DNA from: Atrina japonica
Taxonomy: Eukaryota > Mollusca > Bivalvia > Pterioida > Pinnidae
Length of the DNA stretch: 64,000 nucleotides
NCBI GenBank assembly: GCA_030159075.1
Contig: BROG01000155.1
Coordinates: forward strand, 186,001 to 250,000
Reading direction: 5' to 3'
Shown here: piece after piece, positions 11,593 through 24,932 of the stretch
How positions within the stretch are numbered: position 1 is the stretch's first letter
Layout of the letters: every line of letters begins with the position of its first letter
Translations under genes and position numbers: made by a program
The notes under the pieces: generated by a model
What the model was told of the DNA's origin: nothing
Seen by the model: only the letters and a program-made list of their open reading frames with translations
The model's database searches: none

Positions 11593-14500
11593 ATATCATA
11601 TTTTTATCTTCGTACAAAAACACATGCTGTAATGTTGAGGATTCATAAATTTAAACTGAATTTCTTTGACTAGAATAAACATTTTCTTGAATTCAATTTT
11701 ACTTTCGAGAACCCAGTATTCTTTATCGATTTCTACATATCCTTGTCATGGATATGTTAGTTACGTATATAAAGTGTGTTTTATGAGTCACTTGAAAAGG
11801 TCTTTCTATTAATATTTTTCTTGTATTTTGTGTCTTAAGTGAGTGACAGATTTTAACTAAAACATTAAACTCAATAAAACTAATCGACCAAGCTCACAAG
11901 TAATAGAATCAATGGAGTAGTGCAACTGGTGTTTAGAGTTTGAGTTCTTTCTTTGTATAACAGGGTATGACAGTAACCAAGTAAATACATTATGACTGAT
12001 AAGAAAAATATCCAATATCACATTGTTGTACATCTTGTACATTAAAATGTTTAGCTTTTAAGATGTGCAGCAAACATCATACTGAACATAGATGTATACA
12101 AACGAAGAAGGCGGGTTCTTTTGCATACAAGAACACAATAGGAATAGATGCAAACATTTATGCCTGGTCATTTAAGTTTTCTATTCTTATTTTGATATCT
12201 GATTGATTAATCTAATAAGATACGGGAAGAAATAACAAAATAATTTGCAACAGCTTTTGATATATTGCAGACTAATGATATAGTGGTGTCATTATTTGGA
12301 TAATTTGACCGACAAATAAATATTGTTTGAACGAACTTTTATATAACATTAGAGCGGTTAAAGGAATACAAATTATTCAATAATGTATGTCTCAAATGAA
12401 TGATACACTGTTCGATATTTAGTTGCTTAATTAAAAAGACAAAAAGGATTCAGATCATCAATGAGGCATCTATATGGTATCAGCCTGAAAGAGACGATAT
12501 AAGATATAAATTAGTGAAGAATCATCAGATTTGGAAACTAAGGAGGGACATATTATGAAGAAGTGCATTTGGAGTCCTTGTCAATAAGATATATGTATCG
12601 CAATTTGTAGTATGGAAAATGTTTGGCATACTTTTTGAAATCTGAAAAGAAATTTTAATTTAAAGTATGTGGAACATCATATTCACATATAAAGGACCTC
12701 TAGATTACTTCCGACACGATACAGGTTTTACTGTAGATAATAATGATAATTAAACAACTGAAAGTACTTAGAGAGATACAATCTACGATTGTCCTATAAA
12801 ATAATTGAATTTCGTTACAAAGTTTAATAAAGTTGGGATACGGCAGTTTTGATGAAATCAAAGAAAACACTAATTGCGAATATTTTTAATAGTTAATAGT
12901 TTAATTAGCATTATTAAAATATAACACTGATTATTCTTGTCAGAATCTAGCTCATCAATTATACGTAGATACAATTCTACTAGCGTTGGCCTGTAAATTG
13001 ACTAATAGACGCAATGGATGCTTTCAGGTAAGCATGTGTATCCATACCATGATGCGTTTGTTTACGTAATTTCCACTGATTTCAATCTAAATGTGTGTTA
13101 TGACGTTCATATTAAGTTTTGGCATCATAGCCGCATATTTAAACACACCTATCATAATATACAAGTTCAAAAATTATATTCATCATATTGAAGTCATGGG
13201 CAACATTATGGGCACGGTGGAGTAAGACATTTAAAGTCTCTTTTGTACGAGGTCTTTGTTCAAATTCATCTACCGATCGCATTATTTCCCTATCTTTGCC
13301 CATGCATTTCTTGGTACAATATCTTTAATATTTTTTTCTGACAAGATCTGTCAATATTGTTTATCTTCCGCACTAAGCATTTGATTTGACTGATATTTCG
13401 TATTGTTGCGATGTATGCATGAGCGACCAGTAAGTTAACTGGGGGAATGTCACGATAGGGGGGTTATCGAAGAATTAATTATCGCGAGGACAGTACGAGT
13501 ATTGATAAAACGCGTGAAATCATGTAAAAAATACGGAAATTTGCATACATGAAACTAGAAAATCGTTATTTCGTAAATTTATTACAGATACAATTTTTAT
13601 AGTTAAAAAGATAACAATCTATATTTTCGTCATCTGCGTCACTCGGGTAACATTGTGTCATTGGTCTTCGTTCGTCGTCCGTAAACAATTGAACATTTTT
13701 CATGTTTTTCTTGCAAAAAGTCTTTGTTAATCATCTTCAAATTTGGTAAGAAAATTCATTAGGGTAAGGAGAACACAAATTGATACCCTACTTACTCCTG
13801 GGCCGTTTGAGCCACACCAAAACTTCTAAAATAGCCCAGACATTCTTCTTTTTTCCTGCACATCAAGGATAAAAACTGAATACATTGCTAGAGAGAAGAC
13901 AATATTAGCTTCAGTAACAAAACTATAATTAAAAATATCACATGATTTTAATAGGCAACCGACATCGATTAAGACAATGGTGACTAGCGTTTTATGTATG
14001 ACTGATTCAACACAAAATTTTATCAATCAGACATTGAACTCTAAGTTGATATGCATTAATTATATATGAATTATTTATATATGAAAGAGTCAGTATGTAA
14101 TAAAACGCCATGGCAATTACTCACTAAATGACTTTCATTGACAACGAATACTACCTCAGTAAATATCTCATTCCATATTTTTTCCCTTTTAACTAAAAAA
14201 AATCCATACCTCCATCATAAACCTATTCTCACTCTGTTTTTGCATATTTCAATACAACGAACTATATTTTCAGGTGCATTTATTTACCTCATTAGCATAT
14301 ATTAACAGAAGCCTGGGAACAATATTTACTTGGAGTTCGACATTGACAAGCACGTGTACATGACATTAATTTCTATCATACGGATATCTTCAAAATGTGT
14401 GCATTGTGATTTATATTTTCCTTACTTTTATAATAGATTATGAAATATATTTGGTAAATTTAGCACAACTCTTATTTTGCCAAGATTAATCTAAAAAAGA

Positions 14501-14754
14501 ATGTTACTTTACCTTTGGACTATGTTTTAGAACGCATGGATGCATTTATCGCATAAGAGTAAAGAATTATCTTGCTATCGAGATGAAACTGAAATCTTAA
14601 CCACAATTCTAAACAGAAAAGTAAATATATCTTGCAAAACATTTTTATTTAGCTTAATATTCAGTGACTAAATCTGAGGACAAAAGATATATTGAAAGTT
14701 TGTTCCTAAATTACAAACAATATTCTTAAGATACCAAATATTTTCAATATCATC
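11593..14754. other. AT-rich noncoding stretch with one possible dispersed repeat
   Basis: No gene is supported. Around 13610-13810 a stretch starting 'cgttcgtcgtccgtaaacaa' and including 'atcatcttcaaatttggtaa' has the style of a dispersed molluscan repeat, as does 16780-16880, but I cannot prove its boundaries. Confidence 0.45.
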
Positions 14755-14888
14755 TATCTATCTATATCTATCTATCTATCATCTATCGATCTATTTCCAG
14801 TATTACCTATCTATCTACCTATCTATCTATCTATCTATCCATTTCCAATATTATCTATCTATCTATCTATTAATCTATCTATCTATCA
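14755..14888. repeat. (TATC)n microsatellite, interrupted
   Basis: About 30 tetranucleotide units of TATC in four blocks, separated by short sequences such as 'cagtattacc' and 'catttccaatat'. Confidence 0.95.
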
Positions 14889-16303
14889 ATGTTTACCATA
14901 TTTGTATTTATATCCTAGACATCCTGAAGAACAATATTTTGGTATTTGAGATTTTAATATCGAATGTAGCTTAACTCTTTCACCCCTGAATATCTTAGTG
15001 GTATGCTCTTTTCTATTGTTTCAGACCAGTCTATTATGATCTGTAGGGTTGAAGGTTAAAACATTATATCCATCATTCCCTAAAATAAATTCTTTTCAGA
15101 AATAAACAAATTATTCCTACTTCCAATGTAGCTACTTCAAGAATAGTGTTATCTCCCCCAGAGGCAAATAGAAAATGGTTATCTCCAATTATTTAATTAT
15201 TGTCAGTTTGACAAATAGTCGTACAAGGGAATTAAGTGCTCAATTTCTGTAGCAATGGTTTTCCACGACAGTTCCATGTAATGATGAATGACTTGATTTC
15301 AAAATTGGCAGACATAAAAGCAGCATAACGTAAGGATAAATTGTATCTCTTATATGATGAAAATAGTCTCTGAAACAACAGGTAATAAACAGCGTTTGAT
15401 TTTACATCTGACGTTGTTTTACTGCTGTTAGGTTATGCGTTCTACGCCAAATGACTTTTTAAAGTAATACACAGATGAATAAATGAACAACAATAATCAA
15501 TGGATACTAGGTAAACGATTTTGGTACAAATTAGCGATATTCAGGTCATAGAAAGCGTAGTCCTGATGTGTTTTCTAGATTTGAAAGATTTGAATCATGG
15601 GATATTTTTCAGATCCGAGACTTGATATAGATTGGACATTTCATTTTATGGGAATTATCGATTCCAATAATATTTTTTCGAGTTGGGATTTTGTCAACGA
15701 TTCTGGAATAGCAAGTAACTGAACAATAAATTAAGGAATACTACAGTTTACTTTTCTTTTGTGAATATATAATGTGACAAAATAGTAGTAAATATATTGT
15801 TTAAGTCTTAAAAAAGAAACCAATGGAAATAATTTAGTTTGGTGCCAATCTCGAATCTCCTCTACCTAGATTAAAAATATATACAAGAATAATTTGCTTC
15901 TGGTACTGAATACACAAATTAAATCCGGCCGAGGTGACAGGGCATCGTTCTGATGTTTCATATATTGACATTGCAAATCAGATTGCAAAGTGAAAAGCAA
16001 TCTGAGATTATGGATAATTTTCACGTTTTCTCCCTTTGACATGAGACACATCAATCGATAGGACGATATACATTAGAATAGATGCGGTCATATTTATCAT
16101 GAAACCTCTCGAGGATTTAAATGTGCAAGCACTTGTCAATATAGATGACATTTAGATAAATAATCTCATCTCAAGTGACATTTGTCCTTTAATATACTGG
16201 CCAGGTTCATGCCAGAGTCAGATTTATTAACAAGTAGGAATGGTTTGATTTGCAGTTGTACTGTAAGCCTCTTTTTGCTTCCAATGTGAAACCGGATTGT
16301 TCT
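14889..16303. other. AT-rich noncoding stretch
   Basis: No coding, RNA or repeat feature recognised. Confidence 0.5.
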
Positions 16304-16324
16304 ATCGTTTTATCTATCTATCAT

Positions 16325-16415
<91 letters not shown>
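16304..16415. repeat. (TATC)n-(TGTC)n compound microsatellite
   Basis: About 17 TATC units pass directly into about 8 TGTC units. The Leu-Ser-Ile-Tyr rich open frame over it is a repeat artefact. Confidence 0.97.
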
Positions 16416-16779
16416 GACTGTCTGTTCCAATATTAAACAAATATCTGTTCCAAGTACAAACACAAATATTAGACCTATTTCAATTTTTTCATAGTTCTAT
16501 ACATTAATGACTCTCTTCAGAGGGATACACCCAAAAGGATACTCCCTTTTAAGGGTGCTGTTCGAGAGTGTAGCCCAAGGAAAATACGTTATTCTAGGAA
16601 GACAGCTCTGGATGTATCTCAACACTAAGGATCTCATTATACCAAGCAATATTTAACCATGCGCAAATTGGCCTAGTAATCGAATTAAGATAGAATTGTT
16701 CACACTTTCGATTGCACACTAACACATAATTATCCTTTCTGTCGCTTTTCGCTGCGAAATTGCGGTTCATGCAAAGGGT

Positions 16780-16965
16780 TATTTCCTTTTGGTATTATTC
16801 GCTTTCTAACGTTTTATAAAATTTCGACTTCTGTTCAAGAACCAGTGGGCCAATTTAAACCAAACTTGAGAGATGTGGAATGAGATGGCATGGAAGAGTG
16901 AGCATCGTCTGACGATTAGCCACATCTATCATGAGTGCACAGTCAAATCCAAAACGAATTAGATA
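16780..16965. repeat. degraded dispersed repeat, partly PLE-like
   Basis: It contains 'aaccagtgggccaattta' and 'accaaacttgagaga', typical of dispersed repeats. From about 16880 it resembles the antisense PLE 3' end ('tggcatggaagagtgagcat' against 'tgccatggaggagtaagcat', then 'cacagtcaaatccaaa'). The PLE assignment is moderate at best. Confidence 0.4.
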
Positions 16966-17098
16966 AATCTCTTAGTCCAACTCAGTGAAGACGATTAAGC
17001 AACTATATTCAACAGTTACAAAACATTTCATTGGTAAACATGGTTATATAAATGTTATTTTATCAGAGACTGAGACTTCGTCTATGATGTCACCTTCT

Positions 17099-17580
17099 GA
17101 ACCCAGTTTGTTCAACTACTGGTTAAATTTAACCCTCGGTTAAATATCATAACCAAGGATTACAATTTAACCTTGGGTTAAATTTTGCTGCCCGATACTT
17201 GGTTAGATTTAAATTGGTTAAACCATTGGTTAAATATGGGAAATGTAACCATGATTTGGAGCTCGTTTATATATTATAAACAATTGAGGTTTATTAATTT
17301 GAAATAGTCGTAAAATCGGAACTATTATAGAAATTTAACCATAGATTATGTATTCCTCGGTTATTTAGATTTATGATTTGGCCTAGCAAAATACAACTTT
17401 CTCTTTAGAAAATATGTATCTCTTATAAAATGGAGCTCATCTGATGAAGTCTAATTGACAGAAACGATCGTCTTAGCATTATAACTTTGGTATTATGTTT
17501 ATAATATTTACCTTATTTATTATAAGAAAGTTATATTTAATCGGTTGTTAGATTTAACCAATAGATGAGGAACTGGGTCC
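17099..17580. mobile_element. TIR-bounded MITE-like element with hammerhead repeat inside
   Basis: The left end 'gaacccagtt' (17099) mirrors the right end 'aactgggtcc' (17571-17580). The inner parts also mirror: 'actggttaaatttaaccctc' on the left against the reverse complement of 'tagatttaaccaatag' on the right. The interior has many palindromic 'ggttaaatttaacc' motifs and, at 17365-17515, a copy of the hammerhead repeat. No clear target duplication is visible and there is no coding potential. Confidence 0.6.
17435..17477 (+). ncRNA. hammerhead ribozyme motif A, stem I damaged
   Basis: The core CUGAUGA is at 17441-17447, stem II is GUC/GAC with a UAAUU loop, GAA is at 17461-17463, and stem III is the palindrome ACGAUCGU (17464-17471), followed by C at 17472 as the cleavage-site nucleotide (GUC triplet). 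Stem I is imperfect: GCUCAU against UUAGC pairs only with a bulge and a U-U mismatch next to the core. The core is intact, but activity is doubtful. Confidence 0.65.
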
Positions 17581-17661
17581 TGGTATTTTGTTTCCTTTTA
17601 AAATTTGATTCTGAATTATATGACATACAATTATTGTTTTTATTTGTAGCATTTCTTCATA

Positions 17662-17705
17662 GATCAACACTGACAATGATTTGAATTACGCAGACATTAT
17701 CAAAG
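17662..17705 (+). promoter_or_regulatory. 5' UTR remnant after a 3' splice site
   Basis: The tract 'tatttgtagcatttcttcat' ends in AG at 17661 and is followed by 44 nt before the ATG of the KCNE-like gene. An alternative AG lies at about 17649. This implies at least one upstream noncoding exon. Confidence 0.4.
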
Positions 17706-18047
17706 ATGCCTCTGATACATATATTAGTGAATACAAGCAATACGGCACTGCTGAATGGAACTATTATTGAGATAAGACGCCACCCCAAGTCAGCGTATGA
17801 AGACAGTGACCTTAATGAACTCCTGTATGTTGTAATTGTCATTATGTTTTACGCCACGGCTTTAATGATCATGATTGCCACCCAAATTCGTAAACAGAGA
17901 CGAGAAGGCCAAGAAATTGAATATTATGACGAGTATTTGGAGAGAAATAGAAACTGCAAAGTGAAAACACCGTTATTAACTACCACTCCCAGACAGGACT
18001 CAAAACCTAATCCTACATTGGAATCGATTGCGGATGAAAATGTTTGA
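17706..18047 (+). CDS. small single-pass membrane protein, KCNE-like (potassium channel beta-subunit type)
   Basis: A 113-codon open frame starts at the ATG at 17706 and ends with TGA. The N-terminal part (residues 1-38) has two N-glycosylation sequons (N-T-S at 9 and N-G-T at 17) and no signal peptide. One hydrophobic segment lies at about 39-60 ('LLYVVIVIMFYATALMIMIA'), followed at once by a basic stretch (R-K-Q-R-R) and then an acidic/aromatic motif E-I-E-Y-Y-D-E-Y-L. The C-terminus is Thr/Pro/Ser-rich. Short glycosylated outside, one membrane span, juxtamembrane basic residues and then a D..Y motif is the layout of KCNE proteins, which are about 100-180 residues and modulate voltage-gated K+ channels. 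The assignment is from layout, not a confirmed homology. A splice acceptor ending 'catttcttcatag' (17661) lies 44 nt upstream, giving a 5' UTR exon followed by a single coding exon, as is usual for KCNE genes. Confidence 0.7.
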   Translation: MPLIHILVNTSNTALLNGTIIEIRRHPKSAYEDSDLNELLYVVIVIMFYATALMIMIATQIRKQRREGQEIEYYDEYLERNRNCKVKTPLLTTTPRQDSKPNPTLESIADENV

Positions 18048-18109
18048 TTTGTGAATTGTTTTATTACGTATATATTGGACTGTTGCGTATAAATATTAAC
18101 ATTGTTTTA

Positions 18110-18606
18110 AGATAATACTAAATTGTTATAAGTGTAGAGTTTATCATTTATATTGTCTGTAATCTTCATTTAAGTAAAATGTTTATTTAAGATTGGTCAT
18201 TTGTAGCTTATACCTGACGTTATTCTCTTTTGAATTTATGTAGCAGAAAAGAATATGTTAATATGGAATTATCACTGGTTCATAAAATCAAATTTCCATA
18301 ATTCAAATGCAATTCCAGTTCTGTATCGGTTCTAGAAATTACTATTTCCGGAAGTACGTAAACTGCATGCAAAACGATATGAGGTAAATTAGCTCAAATG
18401 ATTCGGGGCCCTCTATCCAATATCGCCTGTCGAGGAGCAATCGAAGATCGGCGGAATAAAACGACTGGAATTAATCGGGTAAGAGGTAAATTCCTGTTTT
18501 ATTACAAATAAAATTATGATTTTAGTTTCTCGTTTTTGTGGAATTGCATTAGACATAAGAAACAAAATTGGATATACAAGAAGGAAATAAATTCATTGAT
18601 ATATAT
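18110..18606. other. probable 3' UTR and flank of the KCNE-like gene
   Basis: AT-rich noncoding DNA. An AATAAA occurs at about 18455 ('gcggaataaaacg') and could serve as the polyA signal, giving a 3' UTR of about 400 nt. Confidence 0.35.
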
Positions 18607-19560
<954 letters not shown>

Positions 19561-19564
19561 GAGT

Positions 19565-19772
19565 ATTTGTTGTTTTACATCCCGTCAAGAACTTTTCCTT
19601 ATATCATATATCTTATATCCTTGTATCGAGATGTCATCAGCTTTAGGTACAGTGCCACAAATTTCGACATCTGCTATAGACTGACGCCAATGTAGTGAGA
19701 GATCTTTTAAGTTTCACGCCTGCCGTGACACGAAACCTCGGTTTTGAGTCTCATCCGAAAGACCCCGTAGTC
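19565..19772 (-). mobile_element. SINE, diverged copy of the type at 59929
   Basis: On the minus strand the order is 'ggatgagactcaaaaccgag', 'tgtcacggcaggcgtg', 'gatctctcactacattggc', 'gtgatgacatctcgataca'-like and 'ttcttgacgggatgtaaaac'. These are the same blocks in the same order as the complete SINE. The tRNA-like head is not recognisable. Confidence 0.65.
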
Positions 19773-20266
19773 CGTAGGTACTAATTAGTAGACACATATT
19801 CGTCGTAAATAAATTTCAAAAACACGACAATGTAATACATCCGGAAATAAGGCAGATAATACAAAATGATAAAAAGTCCCAAATCAGTTCTATCAATCAC
19901 AGATCAACTTTTGTAACTGACCTACGTCCTTATTTGCATTAGATATTGTATAAAACCCGTTTAGAATTGTTAAACATATGTTATTTGAAGATTAATTTTA
20001 ATTCAATTTCTAAATATTATAGAATTGACATTAATGTATTTTGACAGATACGAGTGAATTAAATTAATGGAAAGAGGTTGGGAACTTCATAGTATTTGAT
20101 ATGACCCCCTTTTCCTATTAAAGCAATATGAGTTATCATTGACAAAAATTTTACAGACATCAAATTTTATTTAGTATATATCGGAAAGAAAACACTTGGT
20201 GCTTAAAAGAACAAATACATGCGTATTATTGAAATAAAATTACCAAATATAACATTTTGTAACTGT

Positions 20267-20272
20267 TTTATT
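20267..20272 (-). promoter_or_regulatory. polyadenylation signal AATAAA of the minus-strand gene
   Basis: On the minus strand, AATAAA starts 26 nt beyond the TAA stop at 20298-20300. The implied 3' UTR is very short, about 40-60 nt. Confidence 0.45.
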
Positions 20273-20297
20273 TGATGTTTGAATCGACCATCTCTCA

Positions 20298-20490
20298 TTA
20301 GCTCTCGGTATTTTTCACAGAGATAGCAGAGTGACGAGGAATCACATGTGATACCAATACGGAATCGACTGAGGTGCTTAGATTTTTTTCATGTTCATGC
20401 AAGAATAATTCTATATGTGAAAGATAATGACCGTAGTTTTCCAAAATATTTTCAGCATCAACAATAATATGACTATGCATGGTAAATATC
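20298..20490 (-). CDS. candidate terminal exon of an unrecognised minus-strand gene
   Basis: On the minus strand an acceptor ending 'acagttgcag' is followed by 193 coding nt to TAA. The exon starts with one base that completes a split codon (AG|G, Arg) left by the exon at 21081-21248, so the two join in frame. The encoded part is 'IFTMHSHIIVDAENILENYG' and onward: polar, His/Glu-rich, with no hydrophobic segment and no known motif. A polyA signal follows directly. The polypyrimidine tract is only moderate. I do not recognise the family. The phase match and the polyA signal are the evidence that it is real. Confidence 0.45.
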
Positions 20491-21080
20491 CTGCAACTGT
20501 TTGACATAAAGATCATATGCATATTACGATTGCGTCAGAAAAATACTATATTGCAATGAAGAGTTATTCCATATCTGAGTTGATTTAACAATTTAAAAGA
20601 AATGTCGTCGATGGCCGCTCATATGGTTTTAAATGCAAATGAAGGGAACAGACAACGGTCGTCCACAAGAAAATTGGCTAAGGTCGTCATCGTAGGTCCA
20701 ACGATGCTGCAACGCGTTCTGAATAGAGGTGACATGAGATTTCGTAATGTTCTTACCAGTCCGCCAGGAACATTAAAACATGTAATTCATAAAAATCATT
20801 TGCAGTTTATAATTTTAAAAAATCATAACAATTACAATTTGGGAAAGTTCCGGATTTATTTTCTGTTACGGTTCAAAGCCAACTACCTCGACAAGGAATA
20901 TCCCTCAGGAATTTGACCTTCAACAGACAAAATATTTGTGTCTAGATCGACGTCCTGACTGACAAACCACATTTAGTCATCCTCCGAATAGATCTTTAAT
21001 AACCAGAAAACACGCTTATGTAGATTGTCTATTGTCAAGACAATTTGATGAGATCTGGGTTTAATGTCATTACATAGTAC

Positions 21081-21248
21081 CTGATGAGAATCTTGCTTCC
21101 TTCTAATGAGTAGATGGACAATTTTGTGTGAGGATAATTGCTACTTGATCGACCAAAGTATACTGTAGAGATTTCAAGACTGTGATGATGAGGCAGACAC
21201 CGAAAGTCGATATCGGGATATATGTCAACTCTGTCGTCATCTATACGA
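21081..21248 (-). CDS. candidate internal exon of the same minus-strand gene
   Basis: On the minus strand a strong acceptor ('ttgtttttctttttaagcag') precedes 168 coding nt, which end in a donor ATCAG|GTACTATG. The exon is a multiple of three and leaves a split AG codon that matches the first base of the exon at 20490. The peptide includes 'RIDDDRVDIYPDIDFRCLPH' and then a Ser/Tyr-rich part; it is hydrophilic, with no domain that I recognise. Upstream exons would lie above 21248 on this strand, but I could not identify them. Confidence 0.5.
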
Positions 21249-21489
21249 CTGCTTAAAAAGAAAAACAAAGTACATGTTATGTATCCATTCTAAATATTCA
21301 GAAGATGGTGCAGACGACTAATTGGCTTAATGCATCTGTCGATATAACAGAAATAAATAGTTAATTAATAAATAAATAAAACAAAGTTCATTCTCATTAT
21401 TGAAAAAATATAGCTTATAAAGAACATCCAATATCGAAGGCTGTGAGGTTTTTATGTTAATAATTTATCAGAAGCAGACGCTGACATAC

Positions 21490-21572
21490 GCACTATAGGA
21501 ATATAAAATCGCAGGTATCAATCTTCAGGATAACCAGGAGACAAATATGCAGATCAGGAGAACACTGCACTT
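21490..21572 (-). mobile_element. very short PLE 3'-end remnant
   Basis: 'gtatcaatcttcaggataac' followed by 'caggagacaaatatgcagat' and 'caggagaacactgcac' resembles the antisense PLE terminus (gtataaatcttcaggatgtc, caggacatagatacaaat, cggacaaacacgg). It is short and diverged. Confidence 0.35.
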
Positions 21573-24000
21573 TCCCCCATACTTTTCGGTTGACAAACGT
21601 TGATCAATTTACAGTACATGTTAGTTCCGATTGGCATGCATACAGACGATCATGGTATGATTTGAATTCCATTTTTACATATTCTCGACGAAAAGATGGA
21701 CGGACAAGAAAGAAACAAAGTTCTAAAAACACATACGTCATTTCCGTTTCAATTACAGTACAAGTACATGTAATTGCAAGTTAGAAACGACTGTAAACGT
21801 GGGAATTTACGCGTGGATTTTCTTACACTAAGTTCGCAATGAAGATATTTGCGTGCATGCTTGTATACTGGTGTGTGTTTATGTTTTAATGTATGGGTTA
21901 TCTCCCTTACATTAACATTCTTACCATTTAAAACATAGATGATATGATCCCTTTGATGTGAAGGGAAACTGTGTTGATATATGATTTAAACATAATATGT
22001 TATAGACATTCAAATTTATTTACATCGTTTATTTCAACTTCAAAAAAGAAAATAAATGACGCACGAAACCTTGGGAAATACATCAGTTTGATAGGCATAA
22101 CAGTTACTATTCCGTGAATTGAATTGTACAATGAATCACATTTCAATGCAATCGAACTGGGATGTATTATCAATCAAAATGTCTGAATTAAAATCCGTTG
22201 TTCAGGTAACTTTCATATCGATATACGGCGCATCGACATGTGAAAATTATCGGGTAATACGGTTATATAAAATGAAATGTTGTAAGAGAAACAAATCAAA
22301 TCAAAATACAGTAGAAGAATAGAATAACTTTATATATTTAAGAATGTATTGCATTGTCACACAAGAGGCGGATAACATTTAAAGATTGTCACTTCAAATA
22401 TGATTATTGATACCAGAATGATATATTGCAAAGATCTCAAATGGAATATGTAATAGCATTGTCAGAATTCATGCAAAACCTTGAAATCTGATGCATAGCC
22501 ATGATGTCATTCTAACAATCATTCCAATGTTTGAGATCGGACACCTGTTGTTATTGCTCCGAGCTGATATCATGTGTACTCTGAAAATGGTAAAATGACA
22601 ATATAATAATCATAGCGATAAGACAGAACGTTATCATTTCCAAACATCATTTGTCTTGTCTATGCTCTGAGGATTTTTCAATCAGAATAAGATGACTACA
22701 TGAGATTGGTTGCATAATCCGATATAGTTAATGAACAACCAAGCGAGAAGATGGCATCATATTAGAAATATTTTTTTCTGAGCAAAGCATTTTCATCATC
22801 CATCATCCTTTGATTTAGCTGAGAAAAAAATCACTAACAGTATTTTTCTGCTCCACAAAAATCCAAGAGCACGAATTTAAAAATCCGCTAAAGCTGATAA
22901 ATGATCAGCGAATAAAATTATTATTGTAATCATATACGTGTATATTTATTTATGAATAGACTTTCTGCAAGGCGGATTTCCATCGTCTCGTGGCGAGATA
23001 AAAAACTGACTTGACCGAAGTATCTCAATACTTTGAGTCATCAGTAGCACTACCCCTTCAAAAACTTTCTCAGAAAAATTGTGACCCAGGATGGAACTTT
23101 GTTTGACCACTCTGACACAGATTAAAAATTAGACTTAAAGAGAAAAAATTAATCAATCATCTTGTTAATCAGGTTTTAAGTGGTTAGCATTAGTATCATT
23201 GAAATGACAAGTGATTACGGCGAGCCCGCACCATCAATAACCATTACAATAATACAAAACAATGACTAATGAGGATACCGTCTTTGGAATCAGATGTCTA
23301 CAAATCTACAGATAACACATTTTTAATATCAACAGTTTCAACTGTGGCCCTGGACTTTGACATCCTCCCACACATTCAATTTTCACAAGGTCTTAAATCA
23401 GCAGTTTAACACAGCTGGGTTTTATGGAAAAGAGTGTGCGAGTGTTGATGATGGGTGTAATAGGAGCTGCTGAGACCCATTAAGATGACCACAAAGGAAA
23501 CTTACTGAGGAGGGTGTAAAATGCTAGATATATTTACTATATTGAACATTTCCAAAATATTTGTCTAATAAGCATGAAAACTACACGAAATCTAAAACTA
23601 AAACGTAACGATAAATCGTTTCAGTATGAAAATAACATTTTATCTCCTTCCTCTTTGCAATACCGTCGAGACCTAAATTAATGTTTAAACTTTTGTTCTG
23701 ATAAAAGCACGAAAATTGAATATAAGTAAAAGAAAATACGTTAAGATTATGGTTAATTTGTTGAAAAGTTTATACGGTTTCATCATCCAACATTTTATGA
23801 ATATCCTTTGATTATCAGTATATGCTTTAGACGTAGGGTACGGTCCACACATATCGTAAATCTCCCTTACGTAATGTACTTTTGCATTGTACTTATGATA
23901 CCGAACAAGATATTAAACTAAGACACGGTATGAATTCCTCTCACTATATAGCTTTTAAAAATATTCTTAAATATACACAAATATATTATAAAATGTGTGC
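21573..24000. other. AT-rich noncoding stretch
   Basis: No gene supported. Short frames at 21590 and 22119 have no recognisable content. Nothing else is seen. Confidence 0.45.
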
Positions 24001-24920
24001 CTTCAAATTTTCTAACAGCTGTTTAGAATTTTTTAGTATCCACATCTGATTTACACCGCTTCTGGAATAAACAACTGTACAGTATTGTTGAAGTTTCTCC
24101 TTAACGGCTGTCAATATCTTTTTAAGGAGTAAAGATAAAGGTTTGGTAGAACATTTGCTGGATCCTGCTATGTATCTTTGCTTATAAGGGGTTTTATAAA
24201 GTTTAATTATCCAATATAAATATGGTAGCTTAAAATCGGTATCCGTTGTATGTATATCAAATGATCATAATATGGACACATGATTTTGAAGGATCTCGTC
24301 CTTTGAAAGTGAGCTACATGTATGTGTAGGATTACCAGAATTCGTATTAAACCCAATTTCTTCTTATAAACAGTTATAGTAATGTACTACAAATAAAAAC
24401 TATATTATTTGAGGCTTTGTCTGCTGGTACCAGTACATATTGGTCATGTAATCTATTCAGTTTAGTTACTACTTCAAAGTGTCTGGCTCTACGTCTTCAT
24501 GTTTGGCCCATCGTCTGGCATAACCTTCGACAGAATTCATAACTAAACTGAAATTCTGACGCCAATTAAAGGAACGGGCTTCTCTGTATTTAAGGCTCCA
24601 CAAAATAAGATTTTTTAGGCTTTCATTTTCAACAATAGAAACGTCGCCGGTGATGACATGCCCGATAGGACTGTATTTGAAAGGAGATGAAGCACATGAA
24701 CATGTGACAGTGTTGTGTAGAAGATGGTTGATGTCCAGGCACTGCAAAACCTGTTTGTAATTGAATACCTTGGATGCGATGCTAGGTATATAGCTATATG
24801 AAATGCAAGGCGTGGTCTTCAATTTAAAATATGGCGGAATACAGGACTGAACTTTTTGTGATATAGAACATTGCCAATGTTCAAAGCGTCTATGCCTTTA
24901 TTTGTAAATTTAAGTTTAAG
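24001..24920 (-). pseudogene. PLE fragment: linker with CxC motif and N-terminal part of reverse transcriptase
   Basis: The minus strand aligns with 32815-33780 of the best copy. The first part (24469-24822) is an intact frame with the linker: the segment T-C-S-C-A-S-S-P-F carries a CxC motif, followed by I-G-H-V-I-T-G-D and the R-S-F-N-W segment. The lower-coordinate part continues into the RT fingers but with internal deletions and stops, and ends before motif A. A CxC linker between an upstream endonuclease and RT is a hallmark of the N-terminal GIY-YIG PLEs (Naiad/Chlamys group). This copy keeps the motif that the otherwise better copy at 32.9 kb has lost. Confidence 0.85.
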
Positions 24921-24932
24921 GAAAGTTATTAT

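Noticed and set aside
20602..20916. 104-codon plus-strand frame starting with ATG
   Set aside because: It overlaps the presumed intron of the minus-strand gene, has no domain, and its second half is AT-driven low-complexity coding. It could hide an exon, but I cannot support one.
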